Positions 47,019-58,011 of a DNA stretch of 64,000 nt are shown piece by piece (the stretch's first letter is position 1; the number at the start of each line of letters is the position of its first letter). The notes under the pieces were generated by a model. The model was not told the origin of the DNA. It saw only the letters and a list, made by a program, of their open reading frames with translations, and did no database searches. The stretch covers positions 349,383 to 413,382 of the forward strand of contig NZ_BOPG01000003.1 of assembly GCF_016863635.1 (NCBI RefSeq). Direction: 5' to 3'. This stretch comes from Virgisporangium aurantiacum (GTDB lineage: Bacteria; Actinomycetota; Actinomycetes; Mycobacteriales; Micromonosporaceae). A program made the translations under genes and the position numbers.

Positions 47019-47900
47019 CTAGACGCGGACGTAGAACCTGAGGGTGACCCATCCGGTGACCGCGCTGACGATCGCACTGATCCCGCACAGGATGGGCAAC
47101 ATGAGCAGGATGTCCTGCCATCGCACCGGGGTCAGGACGGTCTCCAGCGATTCGAGCCTCCCCCCGCCGGAGAACATCACCCACCAGCCCACGAACAGGA
47201 ACGCGAACGCCAGGATCGCACCGATCAGACCGGCGAACACCGCCTCCAGCACGAACGGTGCCTGGATGAACCAGTTGGAGGCGCCGACGAGTTTCATGAC
47301 GGCCACCTCCCGCCGTTTGCTGTAGGCGGCCACCTGGATGGTGTTGGCGACCAGGAGGAGCGCCGCGACCCCTTGGAAGATCGAGAGAATCAGCGCGCCG
47401 GACTGGATCGAGCCGAGGATGCTGAAGACCCGACCCAGGAGTTCCTTCTGGTCGACGATGTCGTCGACCCCGGCCTTGTCCTGATATCGCTCGGAGATCT
47501 CCTTGAACTTCTCCGGGTTCTTCAGCTTGACCCGGAACGACTCCGGCAGCGTGTCGGGCTTGACCGACTCCACCAGGTCGGGCGAGTCGGCGTACAACTT
47601 GGTGAAGTTCTCGTAGGCCTGCTTCTTGCTCTCGTACTCCACCTTGTCGACGAGCGGGTCTTGGTCCAGTTCGCCCTGGAGCGCGTTGCGCTGGTCGTCG
47701 GTGATGTCGGCCTTGAGGAAGATCGAGACCTCGACCCGGGCGAAGAAGAACTTCTCCATCCGGTCGACCTGCCAGAACAGCAGCAGACCGCCGCCGAGCA
47801 TGCCGAGCGACACCGCCATCGTGATGATCATGGCGATGGTCATGGTGACGTTGCGCCAGAGCCCGGTGAAGACCTCGGACAGGACGTATTTGACGCGCAT
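47019..47900 (-). CDS. ftsX: cell division protein FtsX
   Basis: Encodes 293 aa. Four membrane helices: about 20-45, 165-195, 215-245 and 265-290, with an extracytoplasmic domain (about 50-160) that contacts the peptidoglycan hydrolase. Conserved: GLWRNVTMTIAMIITMAVSL, KRREVAVMKLVGASNWFIQAPF. It is 24 nt downstream of ftsE and upstream of the M23 gene, the standard FtsEX-hydrolase arrangement. Confidence 0.96.
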   Translation of the reverse strand: MRVKYVLSEVFTGLWRNVTMTIAMIITMAVSLGMLGGGLLLFWQVDRMEKFFFARVEVSIFLKADITDDQRNALQGELDQDPLVDKVEYESKKQAYENFTKLYADSPDLVESVKPDTLPESFRVKLKNPEKFKEISERYQDKAGVDDIVDQKELLGRVFSILGSIQSGALILSIFQGVAALLLVANTIQVAAYSKRREVAVMKLVGASNWFIQAPFVLEAVFAGLIGAILAFAFLFVGWWVMFSGGGRLESLETVLTPVRWQDILLMLPILCGISAIVSAVTGWVTLRFYVRV

Positions 47901-47924
47901 TGAAAGAAAAATCCTCTCCGGGGC

Positions 47925-48605
47925 TCAGCCGTAGACGCCGCGCGCTTGGTCGCGCACGATCCGGCCGTTCTCGATTTCGATGACCCGGCGCCGCATCTGG
48001 TTCACGATGTTGGAGTCGTGAGTGACCATCACAACCGTGGTGCCGGTGCGGTTGATGCGGTCGAGGAGGCGCATGATCTCGATCGAGGTGTCCGGGTCGA
48101 GGTTACCGGTCGGCTCGTCGGCGAGCAGAATCAGTGGCCGGTTGACGAACGCGCGGGCGACGGCCACCCGCTGCTGCTCACCACCCGACAGCTCCTGGGG
48201 GTAGCGGTGCTCCTTGCCGCCGAGGCCGACCAGTTCGAGCACCTCGGGCACCACGCGACGGGCGACGGCGGTGGACTTGCCGATCACCTCCAGCGCGAAC
48301 GCGACGTTCTCGTACGCCGTGCGGTTGGGCAGCAGCCGGAAGTCCTGGAAAACGCAGCCGATCGAGCGCCGGAAGGCGGGGATGCGCCACGACCTCATGG
48401 CGGTCACGTCACGGGTATTGACGATGACCTTGCCCTTTGTGGGGGTGACTTCGTGCAGGAGCAGCTTGATGATCGTGGACTTCCCGGACCCGGACGGGCC
48501 GATGAAGAAGACGAACTCGCCCTTGTCGATGGATACGGATACGTCATCCAGCGACGGCCTGGACGCTTTGGGGTAGGTCTTCGTCACGCGTTCGAGCTGA
48601 ATCAC
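47925..48605 (-). CDS. ftsE: cell division ATP-binding protein FtsE
   Basis: Encodes 226 aa. Walker [11 protein letters not shown]-loop VFQDFRLLP, signature [15 protein letters not shown], Walker [13 protein letters not shown] and switch His VTHDSN are intact. FtsE drives FtsX conformational change to activate septal hydrolases. GTG start 48605, 8 nt after a TAGACT box, suggests a leaderless message. Confidence 0.97.
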   Translation of the reverse strand: MIQLERVTKTYPKASRPSLDDVSVSIDKGEFVFFIGPSGSGKSTIIKLLLHEVTPTKGKVIVNTRDVTAMRSWRIPAFRRSIGCVFQDFRLLPNRTAYENVAFALEVIGKSTAVARRVVPEVLELVGLGGKEHRYPQELSGGEQQRVAVARAFVNRPLILLADEPTGNLDPDTSIEIMRLLDRINRTGTTVVMVTHDSNIVNQMRRRVIEIENGRIVRDQARGVYG

Positions 48606-48613
48606 GGGGCGTC

Positions 48614-48641
48614 AGTCTACGCGTAGGTACGGATTCGCCAA
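48614..48641 (-). promoter_or_regulatory. ftsE promoter
   Basis: Minus-strand TTGGCG (48641-48636), 16-bp spacer, TAGACT (48619-48614), then 8 nt to the ftsE GTG. A perfect CTACGCGTAG palindrome overlaps the -10 box (48617-48626). Confidence 0.6.
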
Positions 48642-48732
48642 GACCGGCGTGTGCGACGTTGCCCGATTCGCGGTTAATGTACGGAGAAACGCAGCACGAA
48701 CCACGAGGCCACGCAAGCTAAATTATGTAACT

Positions 48733-48751
48733 GTGATGTGCGCCGCATCAC
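48733..48751 (-). terminator. hairpin after prfB
   Basis: GTGATGTGCGCCGCATCAC folds into a 6-8-bp stem 22 nt past the prfB stop; on the minus strand AGTTACATAATTT follows. A weak rho-independent terminator is likely. Confidence 0.6.
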
Positions 48752-48773
48752 AAGCAGTCACGGAACGTGTAAC

Positions 48774-49883
<1,110 letters not shown>

Positions 49884-49900
49884 TCTCTAACTGTAGGCGC

Positions 49901-50416
49901 TTATTTCGTCGGAGCGTTCTTCAGCCAGGCGAGCGCGGCGCGGTGGTAGGCCGCCGCCAGTTCGAGCGACGCGGTGCCGAACTCGTCGCCGTCCTTCTTC
50001 GCGTCTTTGGCCAGGTCGCGCGCCTCGTTGAGGGCACCGGTGTGGTAGTCGGTGGCCTCCGCGTAGGCCTGCTGCAACTGCGCCGCCGACTGGTGCGCGC
50101 CGAACGCCACCCGCAACGCGAGCGGGCTTCGCATCACCTCGCGGGCCGCCGGCTCACTCAGCCACCGGACGAACGCACGCTTGCCCGCGGGCGTGATCGA
50201 GTACGGCTGGCTGGACCGGGCCCCCGGCTTACCGAGCTTCACGAATCCGGCCTCGGCGAGCGCCGGCAGTTCCCGGTATACCTGGCTGCGCGTCATCGAC
50301 CAGTACGAGCCGAGCCGCTTCTGCGCGGAGACCATCAGCTGCCCGCCGGTCATCGGCCCGTCGTGGAGCAGACCGAGCAGCGCCGCCGCGGTGGGGTTGA
50401 GTCCAGAATCGGCCAT
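49901..50416 (-). CDS. PadR-like transcriptional regulator
   Basis: Encodes 171 aa from ATG 50416; an upstream extension to 50470 is not supported. wHTH in residues ~8-80 (ALLGLLHDGPMTGGQLMVSAQKRLG, RSQVYRELPALAEAGFVKLG), and a C-terminal helical domain (about 90-170). The wing has the PadR Tyr (QPYSITPAGKRAF). Two copies of a 19-bp site lie 76-121 nt upstream, so it probably regulates itself and possibly the kinase gene end region. Its target genes are unknown; prfB is 18 nt downstream, so co-transcription is possible. Confidence 0.86.
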   Translation of the reverse strand: MADSGLNPTAAALLGLLHDGPMTGGQLMVSAQKRLGSYWSMTRSQVYRELPALAEAGFVKLGKPGARSSQPYSITPAGKRAFVRWLSEPAAREVMRSPLALRVAFGAHQSAAQLQQAYAEATDYHTGALNEARDLAKDAKKDGDEFGTASLELAAAYHRAALAWLKNAPTK

Positions 50417-50491
50417 GCCACCAAATTGCCACTTCAACGGCCGACAGTCCAGGATTTTCCGGGATTTCACCGCCAGCAGACTCCACTGTGC

Positions 50492-50537
50492 ACTGTCCCG
50501 ACCGGACAGTCGCGAGTGGACGTCCGATCGGGACAGT
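50492..50537 (-). promoter_or_regulatory. two 19-bp operator copies upstream of the PadR-like gene
   Basis: ACTGTCCCGACCGGACAGT (50492-50510) is a 7-bp inverted repeat around a 5-nt centre. A second copy at 50519-50537 (reverse orientation) matches the reverse complement of the first at 15 of 19 positions. Centres are 27 bp apart. Additional GACAGTCC half-sites occur nearby. Confidence 0.68.
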
Positions 50538-50573
50538 CACATGTGGTCAGTCCAGATCCGTTGTGCCGTAAGG

Positions 50574-52493
50574 CTATCGGCGCGGCGGAGTGGGCATCGG
50601 TGGGAGCGGATCACCGATGCCGCCGGGGAAATCGGGGACGTCGGCGCCGCCGCCGTTGTCTCCGCCCGTCCCGTTGCCGCCGTTTCCGTTGCCGTTCCCC
50701 GTGTTTCCGTCTCCGGTTCCGTTTCCGCCGTCGTTTCCACCGGTTCCGTCGCCCGTGCCGGGGCCGCCGCTGCCGTCCGTCGTCGACGGAGCCGACGACG
50801 ACGGAGCACCGCTCGGCGACGCCGGCGCCGACGGCGTGCCGTCCTGACCGGGTGCCTCGCCGACCGATCCGGTCGGCCGCTTGTCGCCGTCGAACACGTT
50901 GGTGGCCAGGAAAACGCCGGCACCGATCATCAGAAGGATCAGCACCGCGGCCGCGAGGCCGGCGAGCACCGGCGTGCGGCGGCGCGACCGGTCGTGGTTC
51001 GGCGCCGGGGAGACCGGTGCCGGGCTGACCGGCGGCAGGATGTCGGGCGCGTCCGGCGGCGCCGCACCGAACATCGGGAACGGCGCGGCGACACCGGGAC
51101 CGGGCGACACGGGACCGCCGGACACCGGACCACCCGACACCGGACCGGCCGCCATCGGGCCGCCGCTCGACATCGGCACCGGCGACACGGGGCTTCCGGA
51201 GACCGGGCCGCCCGAGATCGGCGGACCCGAGACCGGTTGCTCCAGCGTGGGCGGGTCGGGCTTGCGGGTGTCGACGGTCCGCTCGTTCGCGGGAACCGAC
51301 CCGGCTTCCAGCGTGACCGGTTCGGCCCGCGCCTCCAGAGCGACCGGCGGAACCGGAACGGGCACCGGCGCCACCGACGACGGCGGTGCCGAAACGCTCG
51401 ACGCCGCGCCCGGCGGCGGAACCAGGCCGGCCGCCGACGCGGCCACCGGTCCGGCGGCCGGCACGACCCCCGGCCCGGCCTCCTGAGCCGCGGCCCCCTG
51501 AGCGGCGGCCTCCGGCGAGTCGACCGGAACGGCCACGAAGCGGGCCGCGTCGGTACCCGCCGGCGACACCGGAGCGGCGGCCAGCGGCACCCAGGCGACC
51601 TTCGGCAGGGCGGCCGTCATCGGTGCGGTCACCTCGGCCGAGCGCGGCCAGTACGTCACGGCGCCAGCCGGCAACGGCGAGAGCGCGGGGTGGTCGGCCA
51701 GGCCGGCCTCGGCCACCCGCAGCCGCGAGGCCACGGTCTCCGGGGTCGGCCGCAGCCGCGGATCGAGCTGGATGCACGCGTCGGCGATGTCCCACAGCGC
51801 GGTCGGCATGCCCGACGGCGGCACCGGGACGCACGCGGCGTGCCGGCGTAGCACGTCGCTGGGCGGACCGCCGCGGTACGGGCTGCGGCCGCACAGAAGT
51901 TCGTAGATGACGATGCCCAGCGCGTACATGTCGGCCGCCGGCACCGGCGGGTCACCGGCGACCACCTCGGGCGACACGTACTCGGGGGTGGCGAGGATCG
52001 GGCCGGCGGGCTGGCCGGAGCGGCGGGCCACGCCGAAGTCGGCGAGCCGCACCGGGCCGCCGTCGTCGGGAAGCAGGACGTTGCCGGGCTTGACGTCACC
52101 GTGGGTGATGCCGAGGGCGTGGATGTAGCCGAGCGCGTCGGCGACCTGTGCCACCACCGCGGCCACCCGCTGGGCGGGTAGCGGGCCACCCGTGCGCAGC
52201 CGGCGCCGCAGGTCCGGACCGGACACCAGGTCCATGACGAACGCCGTCACGCCGTCGGCGGTGATCAGGTTGCGGACCCGGACGATGCCCGGGTGGTCGA
52301 GCCCGGCAAGGATCTCCGCCTCGGCGAGGAAGCCACTGACCAGGTCGGGAGCGGCGGCCGCCTCCGGGCGGAGCAGCTTGATCGCAACCGCTTCGCCGGT
52401 GGTGATGTCGACCGCCCGCCAGACGACGCCGATCGCGCCGCGCGCGATCTCGGCGTCCAGACGGTACCTGCCGTCGAGCACCTGGCCATCCAT
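50574..52493 (-). CDS. membrane-anchored Ser/Thr protein kinase, non-RD type
   Basis: Encodes 639 aa. Kinase domain 1-270: P-loop RGAIGVVW, Lys39 in VAIK, catalytic loop THGDVKPGN (131-137) with Gly instead of the usual Arg before Asp133, DFG at 152-154, [10 protein letters not shown] Pro/Ala-rich linker follows (about 285-505), one membrane helix (507-534), and a Gly/Asn/Thr-rich outer tail of ~105 residues. The GGAGG site 7 nt before ATG 52493 fixes the start. Lack of the HRD Arg suggests activity independent of activation-loop phosphorylation. Targets unknown. Confidence 0.9.
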   Translation of the reverse strand: MDGQVLDGRYRLDAEIARGAIGVVWRAVDITTGEAVAIKLLRPEAAAAPDLVSGFLAEAEILAGLDHPGIVRVRNLITADGVTAFVMDLVSGPDLRRRLRTGGPLPAQRVAAVVAQVADALGYIHALGITHGDVKPGNVLLPDDGGPVRLADFGVARRSGQPAGPILATPEYVSPEVVAGDPPVPAADMYALGIVIYELLCGRSPYRGGPPSDVLRRHAACVPVPPSGMPTALWDIADACIQLDPRLRPTPETVASRLRVAEAGLADHPALSPLPAGAVTYWPRSAEVTAPMTAALPKVAWVPLAAAPVSPAGTDAARFVAVPVDSPEAAAQGAAAQEAGPGVVPAAGPVAASAAGLVPPPGAASSVSAPPSSVAPVPVPVPPVALEARAEPVTLEAGSVPANERTVDTRKPDPPTLEQPVSGPPISGGPVSGSPVSPVPMSSGGPMAAGPVSGGPVSGGPVSPGPGVAAPFPMFGAAPPDAPDILPPVSPAPVSPAPNHDRSRRRTPVLAGLAAAVLILLMIGAGVFLATNVFDGDKRPTGSVGEAPGQDGTPSAPASPSGAPSSSAPSTTDGSGGPGTGDGTGGNDGGNGTGDGNTGNGNGNGGNGTGGDNGGGADVPDFPGGIGDPLPPMPTPPRR

Positions 52494-52640
52494 GAGTACG
52501 CCTCCCGTTGCAGTCCTATCGAAAGGAGACGCTACGTGCGCAAGGTCGCCAGGAATCGAAGCCGCCCGAACCGTGGCACGAATCGGGGACACCTCCTCGG
52601 TCAAGAGTTTTGTCGTACACACGGCGTAACCTCAGAGCTT

Positions 52641-54902
52641 GTGCAAGCCCATTCGATGTCCCGTTGGCTCCGTGGCCTCGCGCCCGCCGAGCTGGCCGGC
52701 ATCCTGGTGCGGCGCCCCGAGTCGGCCGCCGCCCCCACGCTGCGCGACCTGAGCGACCTTGCCGGGCGGCTCAGCCAGCACCATCACGTTCACGCGACGC
52801 TGCGTGGGCTCTGCGCGCCGGCCGTCCAATTGGCCGAGGCCGCGCAGGCGATGCTGGCGCCGGGTGCCGGTTCCGTGGCGCGAGACGACCTCGCGAACCT
52901 GCTCGGCTGCGCCGGCGACGATCCGGAGTTCACCGCCGCGCTCGAGGTTCTGTACCAGCGCGCCCTGGCCTGGCCGGTCGGCGATCAGGTGGTGCTGGTC
53001 GGTCCACTGCGTAGTGGCTTCGAGTTCCCGCTCGGGCTGGGCCGGCCGGCGGCGACGCTGTTCGAGGGCCGCCCGGTCGACGAGGTGCGGCGCGTCGGCG
53101 AGCGGATCGGCCTGCGGTTGGCCGGCCGCAACAAGCAGGCCGCGATCGACGCGGTGGCCGAGCGGCTGGGCGACGCCGAGGTGGTCCGCGAGCTGGTCGA
53201 CACCGCGCCCGACGAGGTGGCCGCGTTCCTCCGCGAGGTGACTGCAAGCGGTCCGCAGGTCGAGGGCGAGTTCGGCTACCTGCCCGACGGTCTTCGCTGG
53301 GCGGTCGAACGCGGCCTCCTGGTCAGCGACGGCTGGGAGCGGGCCGAGATGCCGCGCGAGGTCTCGCTCGCCCTGCGCGGGCCCGGCTGGCACGCCCCGT
53401 TCGTGCCGCGCCCGCCGCTGCCCCCGCTCGCGGTCGCCGACGCGGCCGCCGTCGAGCGCGAGGCCGCGGCCGCGGCGACGGCGCTCCTCAGCACGGTCAC
53501 GGCGGTCCTCGACGCGGCACCGTTCGCGCTGCTGAAGGCCGGTGGGGTGGGTGCCCGCGAGATCAAGCGGGTCAGCAAGGAAACCGGCGCGTCGGAGTTC
53601 GAGGTCGGGCTGGTGATCGAGCTCGCGTCCGGCGCGGGCGTGCTGGCCGGCACGTTCGACGAGGCGCTGCCGAGCACCGAGTTCGACGCGTGGGCCGCCG
53701 AGCCGCCCGCCGTGCGGCTGGCCACGCTCGTCGAGGCCTGGTACGAGCGGCCGCGCGAACGCACACGCAGCGTGCCGTTCCGGTCCGAGTACGGCATCGC
53801 CGGCACCGAGGGCCTGCGCCACACGCTGCTCGCGGTGCTCGGCGAGGTCGGCGGCGCGCTGCCGGCCAGCGGGTCGCTGCTGATCCCGCTGCTCACCTGG
53901 CACGCGCCGCTGGCGCTCGACCTACCCGGCGAGGAGCCGGCCACGGTCGTCCTGCGGTTGTGGCGGGAGACGGTGGCCCTGGGGCTGGTGGCCCGCGGCG
54001 CGATCAGCCCGCTCGGGCGGGCGGTGCTCGACGGCACCGATCTCGTCGCGGCGGCGCAGGCACTGGTCACCGAGCCCGCCGAGCAGGCGACGTTCCAGGC
54101 CGATCTCACGGCGGTGGTGTCCGGCACGCCGTCGGTGACGCTCAGCCGGTTGCTCGACTCGTGCGCGGTGCGGGAGGCGCGCGGCGCCGCGTCGGTGTGG
54201 CGGTTCACGCCGGCGTCGGTGCGGGCGGCGCTCGACGGCGGCGCCACCCCCGACGGTCTCGTCGAGTCGCTCCGCGCGGCGGGCACGGTGCCGCAGGCCG
54301 TCGACTACCTGATCCACGACGTGGCCCGCCGGCACGGCTCGCTCCGCGTCCGCGCGGTCGGGTGCGTGCTGCACGGGCTCGACCCGGCGCTGCTGGCCGA
54401 GGTGGTCGCCGACCGCCGGCTCGCCGCACTCGGCCTGGCCGCGCTCAATCCCACCGTGTTGGCGAGCACCCGGCCGCCCGCCGAGACTCTCGCCGCGCTC
54501 CGGGCCGCCGGGTACGCCCCGGTCGCCGAAGACGCCACCGGCGAGGTGCTGGTCGACGTCCCCGCGCAGCGCCGGGCCGAGCGGCCAGCCACCGTCCGGC
54601 GGGTCCGCCGGCGCACCCCGTCGGTGCGTCCCGCCGACGCCGCGGCGCTGGCGAAGAGGCTCATCAGCGCCCAGGACCCGCCGGAGGAGGCGCCACCGGA
54701 GGCCGGTGACATCTTCGACGACGCCATCGCCAACGAGCTTCCGGTTCACATCGAGTACGTCAACAAGCGCGGCGAGCGGTCGAGCCGCCTGATCAACCCG
54801 ACGGAGATCGTCGACGACAGGATCCTGCTGGCGTGGTGCCACCTCCGCAACGAGGAGCGGGCGTTCGCGCTCAACCGGATCCTGTCGGTGTCGCGTCCCT
54901 AA
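52641..54902 (+). CDS. helicase-associated (XPB/Ssl2-like N-terminal, WYL-like C-terminal) protein
   Basis: Encodes 753 aa from GTG 52641, 8 nt after TAACCT; ATG 52656 is an alternative. No Walker motifs are visible, so it is not itself a helicase. The central part matches helicase_C_3 proteins, as in M. tuberculosis Rv0862c, that are linked with XPB-type helicases; the last ~75 residues (NELPVHIEYVNKRGERSSRLINPTEIV) look like a WYL domain. Probably a nucleic-acid-sensing repair partner. It diverges from the kinase gene and converges with pruA (4-nt overlap of stops). Confidence 0.8.
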   Translation: MQAHSMSRWLRGLAPAELAGILVRRPESAAAPTLRDLSDLAGRLSQHHHVHATLRGLCAPAVQLAEAAQAMLAPGAGSVARDDLANLLGCAGDDPEFTAALEVLYQRALAWPVGDQVVLVGPLRSGFEFPLGLGRPAATLFEGRPVDEVRRVGERIGLRLAGRNKQAAIDAVAERLGDAEVVRELVDTAPDEVAAFLREVTASGPQVEGEFGYLPDGLRWAVERGLLVSDGWERAEMPREVSLALRGPGWHAPFVPRPPLPPLAVADAAAVEREAAAAATALLSTVTAVLDAAPFALLKAGGVGAREIKRVSKETGASEFEVGLVIELASGAGVLAGTFDEALPSTEFDAWAAEPPAVRLATLVEAWYERPRERTRSVPFRSEYGIAGTEGLRHTLLAVLGEVGGALPASGSLLIPLLTWHAPLALDLPGEEPATVVLRLWRETVALGLVARGAISPLGRAVLDGTDLVAAAQALVTEPAEQATFQADLTAVVSGTPSVTLSRLLDSCAVREARGAASVWRFTPASVRAALDGGATPDGLVESLRAAGTVPQAVDYLIHDVARRHGSLRVRAVGCVLHGLDPALLAEVVADRRLAALGLAALNPTVLASTRPPAETLAALRAAGYAPVAEDATGEVLVDVPAQRRAERPATVRRVRRRTPSVRPADAAALAKRLISAQDPPEEAPPEAGDIFDDAIANELPVHIEYVNKRGERSSRLINPTEIVDDRILLAWCHLRNEERAFALNRILSVSRP

Positions 54903-56527
54903 CCCATGTGCGGGTAGGTGTGATCGGTCGGCGGCACGAACGTCTCCTTGAGCGTGCGCGGGCTCACCCACCGCACCAGGTTCTGCCACGAGCCGGCCTT
55001 GTCGTTGGTGCCGCTGGCCCGCGCGCCGCCGAACGGCTGCTGGCCGACCACGGCACCGGTCGGCTTGTCGTTGATGTAGAAGTTGCCGGCCGCGAACCGC
55101 AACGCGTGCGTCGCCCGGTCGATCGCGGCCCGGTCGGTGGCGAAGATGGCGCCGGTCAACGCGTACGGTGCGATGCCCTCGGCCTGCGCGACCACGTCGT
55201 CGAACGTCTCGTCGGGGTACACGTGCACGCCGAGGATCGGCCCGAAGTACTCGGTGGTGAACACCTCGTGCCCCGGGTCGGAGCACTCGATCACCGTCGG
55301 CCGCACGAAGAATCCTTCGGCGTCGTCGGCCGTGCCGCCCGCGAGCACCGTGCACGCCGGTGAGTTCTTCACGCGGTCGAGCGCCGCGCTGTGCTTGTCG
55401 AACGCCCGCCGGTCGATCACCGCGCCGCCGAAGTTCGCGAAGTCGGAAACATCGCCGTAGGTAAGCGATTCCGCGACCGACACGAGCTTGTCGCGCACCC
55501 CCGCGTTCCACAACGACGCCGGCACGTACGCCCGCGACGCGGCGGAACACTTCTGTCCCTGGTACTCGAACGCGCCCCGCACGAGGGCGGTCACCAACGC
55601 GTCGGGGTCGGCCGACGGGTGCGCGATCACGAAGTCCTTGCCACCGGTCTCGCCGACCAGCCGCGGATAGGTGCGGTAGCCGGCAATGTTCGCGCCGACG
55701 GTCTTCACCAGGTGCTGGAACGTACCCGTCGAGCCGGTGAAATGGATGCCCGCGAGGTCGGGGTGCGCGAGCGCCACCTCCGACACGGCCAGGCCGTCGC
55801 CCGTCACCATGTTGATGACGCCCGGCGGCAACCCCGCGGCCTCGAACAGCCGCATCGTGAAGTGCGCGGCGAACTGTTGCGTCGGCGACGGCTTCCACAC
55901 CACCGTGTTGCCCATCAACGCCGGCGCCGACGGCAGGTTCCCGGCGATCGCCGTGAAGTTGAACGGCGTGATCGCGTAGACGAACCCTTCCAGCGGACGG
56001 TGGTCGAACCGGTTCCACACGCCGGCCGACGACCGCGGCTGGTCCTGGAGCAACCAGTGTCCGAAGTGGACATTGAAGCGCAGGAAGTCGATCAGCTCGC
56101 ACGCCGCGTCGATCTCCGCCTGCTGCGCGGTCTTCGACTGGCCGAGCATCGTGGCGGCGTTGAGCGTCTCGCGCCACGGGCCGGCGAGCAGGTCGGCGGC
56201 GCGCAGGAACACCGCCGCGCGCTCGCTGTAGGGAAGATCGCGCCACATCGGCGCGGCGTTGGTCGCGGCCGTCACGGCCGCTTCCGCGTCTTTCGTGGAC
56301 GCGTTGCGCGTGACGCCGAGCACGTGTGCGTGCCGGTGCGGCTGCACCACGTCGATCGGGTCGCCGGTACCGGTGTGCTCCCGCCCGTCGATAGTCATCG
56401 TCAGGTCGAGACGTTCGGCCGCGAGGTCGGCCAACCGCGCCTGCAACCGGTCGCGCTCCGGGGTGCCGGGCGCGTAGGTGAGAACCGGCTCGTTCCGGGG
56501 TTCCGGAACCGAGAGAACGGCATCCAT
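54899..56527 (-). CDS. pruA: 1-pyrroline-5-carboxylate dehydrogenase
   Basis: Encodes 542 aa, standard for the single-function bacterial enzyme. It oxidises glutamate semialdehyde/P5C to glutamate in proline use. Catalytic Cys in EYQGQKCSAASR, general base in RLVGETGGKDFV, FTGSTGTFQHLV NAD loop, and QQPFGGARASGTNDKAG. GGAG precedes the ATG at 56527. No proline dehydrogenase gene is adjacent. Confidence 0.95.
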   Translation of the reverse strand: MDAVLSVPEPRNEPVLTYAPGTPERDRLQARLADLAAERLDLTMTIDGREHTGTGDPIDVVQPHRHAHVLGVTRNASTKDAEAAVTAATNAAPMWRDLPYSERAAVFLRAADLLAGPWRETLNAATMLGQSKTAQQAEIDAACELIDFLRFNVHFGHWLLQDQPRSSAGVWNRFDHRPLEGFVYAITPFNFTAIAGNLPSAPALMGNTVVWKPSPTQQFAAHFTMRLFEAAGLPPGVINMVTGDGLAVSEVALAHPDLAGIHFTGSTGTFQHLVKTVGANIAGYRTYPRLVGETGGKDFVIAHPSADPDALVTALVRGAFEYQGQKCSAASRAYVPASLWNAGVRDKLVSVAESLTYGDVSDFANFGGAVIDRRAFDKHSAALDRVKNSPACTVLAGGTADDAEGFFVRPTVIECSDPGHEVFTTEYFGPILGVHVYPDETFDDVVAQAEGIAPYALTGAIFATDRAAIDRATHALRFAAGNFYINDKPTGAVVGQQPFGGARASGTNDKAGSWQNLVRWVSPRTLKETFVPPTDHTYPHMG

Positions 56528-56589
56528 TGACGTCTCCGAAGGTAAGGGTGGCCAGGAAGCTTCATCGTGCCACGGTTAGGCTGGCGCGC

Positions 56590-57525
56590 ATGACGGACGA
56601 GCCAACCACCAGGGGCGGCCGGGGTCCGCTGGTAGTGGCCGCCATCAGCGTTGCCTGGTTCGTCGCGACGCTGGTGGTCACGCACGCCTCGGTGGTCGGC
56701 GAGGCCGAGCCCGCGGTGGCGCTGGTGAACGCGACGCTGTCGATGCCGCTGCTCATCGCGTCGGGCATCGTCGCCGGTGCCGCGCTCGCGGTCGTCGTGG
56801 TCGGCTGGCTCACCGCGCGCGGCATGCTCGTCCAGGCCCGGTGGCGGGTGCTCGCCGGCGCGGGGATCGGGCTCCTGCTCGGCGCCGTCGCCGGTGGCGC
56901 GGTGCTGCTGGGGTACGGCACGGCCGCCGCGCTCGTCTCCCTCTCGATCGCGATGGCGGTGGCGGCCGCCGCCGGTGGCGCGCTCGGCGGGGTCCCGTGG
57001 CCGGCCGTCGTCGTGGCCGGGGTGGTCGGCAGCCTCGTGCGGTTCGCCCTCGGCTTCGTCGAAGGGCTTTTCGGTGGACGCCTACGCGAGGCGATCGCCG
57101 GCGACGAGTCCGTGGCCGCCCAGTTGGCCGCCGTCGGTCAGATCGGCTTCGCGATGGCACTCATCGGTGGCGCGGTCGCCGGGCTCTCCGCGTCCCTTTA
57201 TCTTCGGAAAAGCGGCCTGAAGTGGCCCGCGCACCTCGCCGCCGGCGCGGCGCCGGGCCTCCTCCTGCTGATCGCCGACGTGGCGACGCGCATCGGCGGC
57301 ACCCCGCTGCTGCGCGCCATGAGCGGCAACGACACGTTCGACGAGCGCGCGCTGCGGTTGGTGGCCGACACCCGCCTGAGCACGGCGCTGGTGGTGCTGT
57401 TCACCGGTGCCGTGGTGGCGATCATCGTGCACGGGCGCACGCTGGCACCGGCTACGGCAGCACCTGATCAAGCTCGGAAGGGTCGTACCACTCCAGTTCG
57501 TGGTCCTCAGCGCCGTCGACGGTGA
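56590..57525 (+). CDS. integral membrane protein, unknown function
   Basis: Encodes 311 aa with about seven hydrophobic segments (15-40, 45-75, 80-105, 112-140, 143-165, 185-210, 225-245, 270-290) and a basic C-terminal tail ([18 protein letters not shown]) inside. ATG 56590 is 7 nt after TAGGCT. I recognise no family. The last 74 bp overlap the end of the convergent gene. It diverges from pruA. Confidence 0.72.
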   Translation: MTDEPTTRGGRGPLVVAAISVAWFVATLVVTHASVVGEAEPAVALVNATLSMPLLIASGIVAGAALAVVVVGWLTARGMLVQARWRVLAGAGIGLLLGAVAGGAVLLGYGTAAALVSLSIAMAVAAAAGGALGGVPWPAVVVAGVVGSLVRFALGFVEGLFGGRLREAIAGDESVAAQLAAVGQIGFAMALIGGAVAGLSASLYLRKSGLKWPAHLAAGAAPGLLLLIADVATRIGGTPLLRAMSGNDTFDERALRLVADTRLSTALVVLFTGAVVAIIVHGRTLAPATAAPDQARKGRTTPVRGPQRRRR

Positions 57526-57958
57526 ACTGCGCGTCGGGATCGCCGGCCGCCGCCTCCTCGACCACCGCGGCGGCCGCCGCCACCGCCTCCTCCGCGTGGG
57601 CGCTGTCGACGTGGATCGCCGCCACCGCCTCGAACGGCACCGGGCTGCTCACCTGGACGAGGCTCGACCCGAGGTCACGGTCGAGCCGGCCCACGGTGTG
57701 CGCGGGGACGTCGGCCGAGATGACCACCCGACGCCGCTTTGCCGTCGGATCGTGGCGGAGCAGCCGCAGGGCCTCCTGCGCGGCGCGGGTGAACGCGACA
57801 TACTCGAGTTCCTCCTCGTCGCCCTCCGCGTACCACTCGCGGAGGTCCGGTGTGACGGCGTGGGCCACCGGTGACGGGCCGAACGGCTCTTTGAGACGCA
57901 ACGGGCCCAACTGGGCGATCGTCGCGGGCAGGTAGACGCGCACCAGCCCTGTGGTCAC
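57452..57958 (-). CDS. DUF6912-like protein
   Basis: Encodes 168 aa with [20 protein letters not shown] at the start, a pattern seen in small actinobacterial proteins of DUF6912. Middle [15 protein letters not shown]; Ala-rich C-terminus. Function unknown. It lies just upstream of the HTH gene in divergent orientation; its GTG start at 57958 is close to the tandem repeats at 57988, which therefore could affect both genes. Confidence 0.65.
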   Translation of the reverse strand: MTTGLVRVYLPATIAQLGPLRLKEPFGPSPVAHAVTPDLREWYAEGDEEELEYVAFTRAAQEALRLLRHDPTAKRRRVVISADVPAHTVGRLDRDLGSSLVQVSSPVPFEAVAAIHVDSAHAEEAVAAAAAVVEEAAAGDPDAQFTVDGAEDHELEWYDPSELDQVLP

Positions 57959-57987
57959 GGATCCTCCGGGTTGTACGTCGTGTCGAA

Positions 57988-58007
57988 GGCTAACGATGGC
58001 AAACTGA
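57988..58007 (+). repeat. 10-bp tandem direct repeat before the HTH gene
   Basis: GGCTAACGAT and GGCAAACTGA form two head-to-tail 10-bp units ending 4 nt before the HTH start codon, over its presumed promoter (CAAACT at 58000-58005). It shares the pattern GG(C/T)NAAC(G/T) with the repeats at 58291 and 58366. Confidence 0.7.
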
Positions 58008-58011
58008 GGCT

